Shown piece by piece: positions 6,597-8,135 of a stretch of DNA of 8,135 nucleotides (positions within the stretch are counted from its first letter, which is position 1; the number at the start of each line of letters is the position of its first letter). Position numbers and translations under genes: made by a program. Origin of the DNA: Desulfobulbaceae bacterium UBA5123 (GTDB lineage: Bacteria; Desulfobacterota; Desulfobulbia; Desulfobulbales; UBA5123); assembly GCA_002415465.1 (NCBI GenBank), contig DHYT01000081.1, positions 441 through 8,575 on the forward strand, written 5' to 3'. The notes beneath the pieces were generated by a model, which saw nothing but the letters and a program-made list of their open reading frames with translations, ran no database searches and was not told where the DNA came from.

Positions 6597-6610
<14 letters not shown>
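5936..6610 (+). CDS. Exported CsgG/LpoB-like protein of unknown function, 224 aa
   Basis: The protein starts with a classic Sec signal peptide: basic MKTARTR, a Leu-rich core, and cleavage after AQA (residue 24). It is not a lipoprotein. The mature chain resembles the alpha/beta fold shared by CsgG, LpoB and the TolB N-terminal domain: an early strand LAVMPFAG (37-44), a helical region around 75-125, then SHVLTGTVWRY (130-140), followed by strands including NVMLVRTKDGAILWNEEFD (159-177). Cys61 and Cys67 could form a disulfide. Proteins of this style, often with GTV-x-R and ILW blocks, occur uncharacterised in deltaproteobacteria as far as I recall. It probably shares a transcript with the gene ending at 5840. 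Its last 14 bases overlap the 3' end of the histidine kinase gene on the other strand. I assign fold similarity at moderate confidence and no specific function. Confidence 0.8.

Positions 6611-8135
<1,525 letters not shown>

Overview
The window is a strongly GC-rich piece of bacterial chromosome. It carries seven protein-coding genes and no RNA gene, CRISPR array, insertion sequence or other mobile element that I can support. Lipoprotein and Sec signals, and an OmpA-type peptidoglycan-binding domain, show a Gram-negative (diderm) host. The mixture of genes, including an OmpA domain with a His-Thr-Cys motif, a plastid-like pyruvate kinase and a CsgG/LpoB-like secreted protein, would fit a deltaproteobacterium (Desulfobacterota). 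That placement is an impression from protein style, not a search result.

Layout, left to right. (1) Positions 2-1003, + strand: the C-terminal five sixths or so of a PP_4765/HI0933-type FAD flavoprotein, cut by the left edge. (2) Positions 1004-1159: a gap with a plausible sigma70 promoter whose -35 box sits inside an imperfect palindrome. (3) Positions 1160-2818: adenine deaminase. (4) Positions 2819-3002: a gap with a possible promoter. (5) Positions 3003-4403: pyruvate kinase of the plastid-like type. (6) Positions 4404-4573: an AT-rich island with a very good extended -10 box, then a roughly 100-nt leader with three possible hairpins. (7) Positions 4574-5308: a YiaD-like OmpA-domain lipoprotein with glycine zippers and a Pro-Ala linker. 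(8) A 9-bp-stem hairpin at 5321-5354. (9) Positions 5382-5840 and 5936-6610: two secreted proteins of unknown function, each with a strong Shine-Dalgarno. (10) Positions 6597-8135, - strand: the C-terminal part of a hybrid histidine kinase (HisKA-HATPase-REC-REC), cut by the right edge just after its phosphoacceptor His codon and overlapping the previous gene tail to tail by 14 bp.

How the genes fit together. The left half is metabolic: purine salvage (adenine to hypoxanthine plus ammonia) and the last step of glycolysis. Each of these genes appears to have its own promoter, so they need not form one operon. The middle is a small envelope cluster: an outer-membrane lipoprotein that probably contacts peptidoglycan, followed by two exported proteins that may be co-transcribed. 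The right end is an independent signalling gene on the opposite strand.

I did not find a clear novel system. The points most worth a second look are the missing diaminopimelate-binding Asp in the OmpA domain, the structured leader before that gene, the uncharacterised secreted pair, the plastid-like pyruvate kinase, and the palindrome on the -35 box before adenine deaminase.
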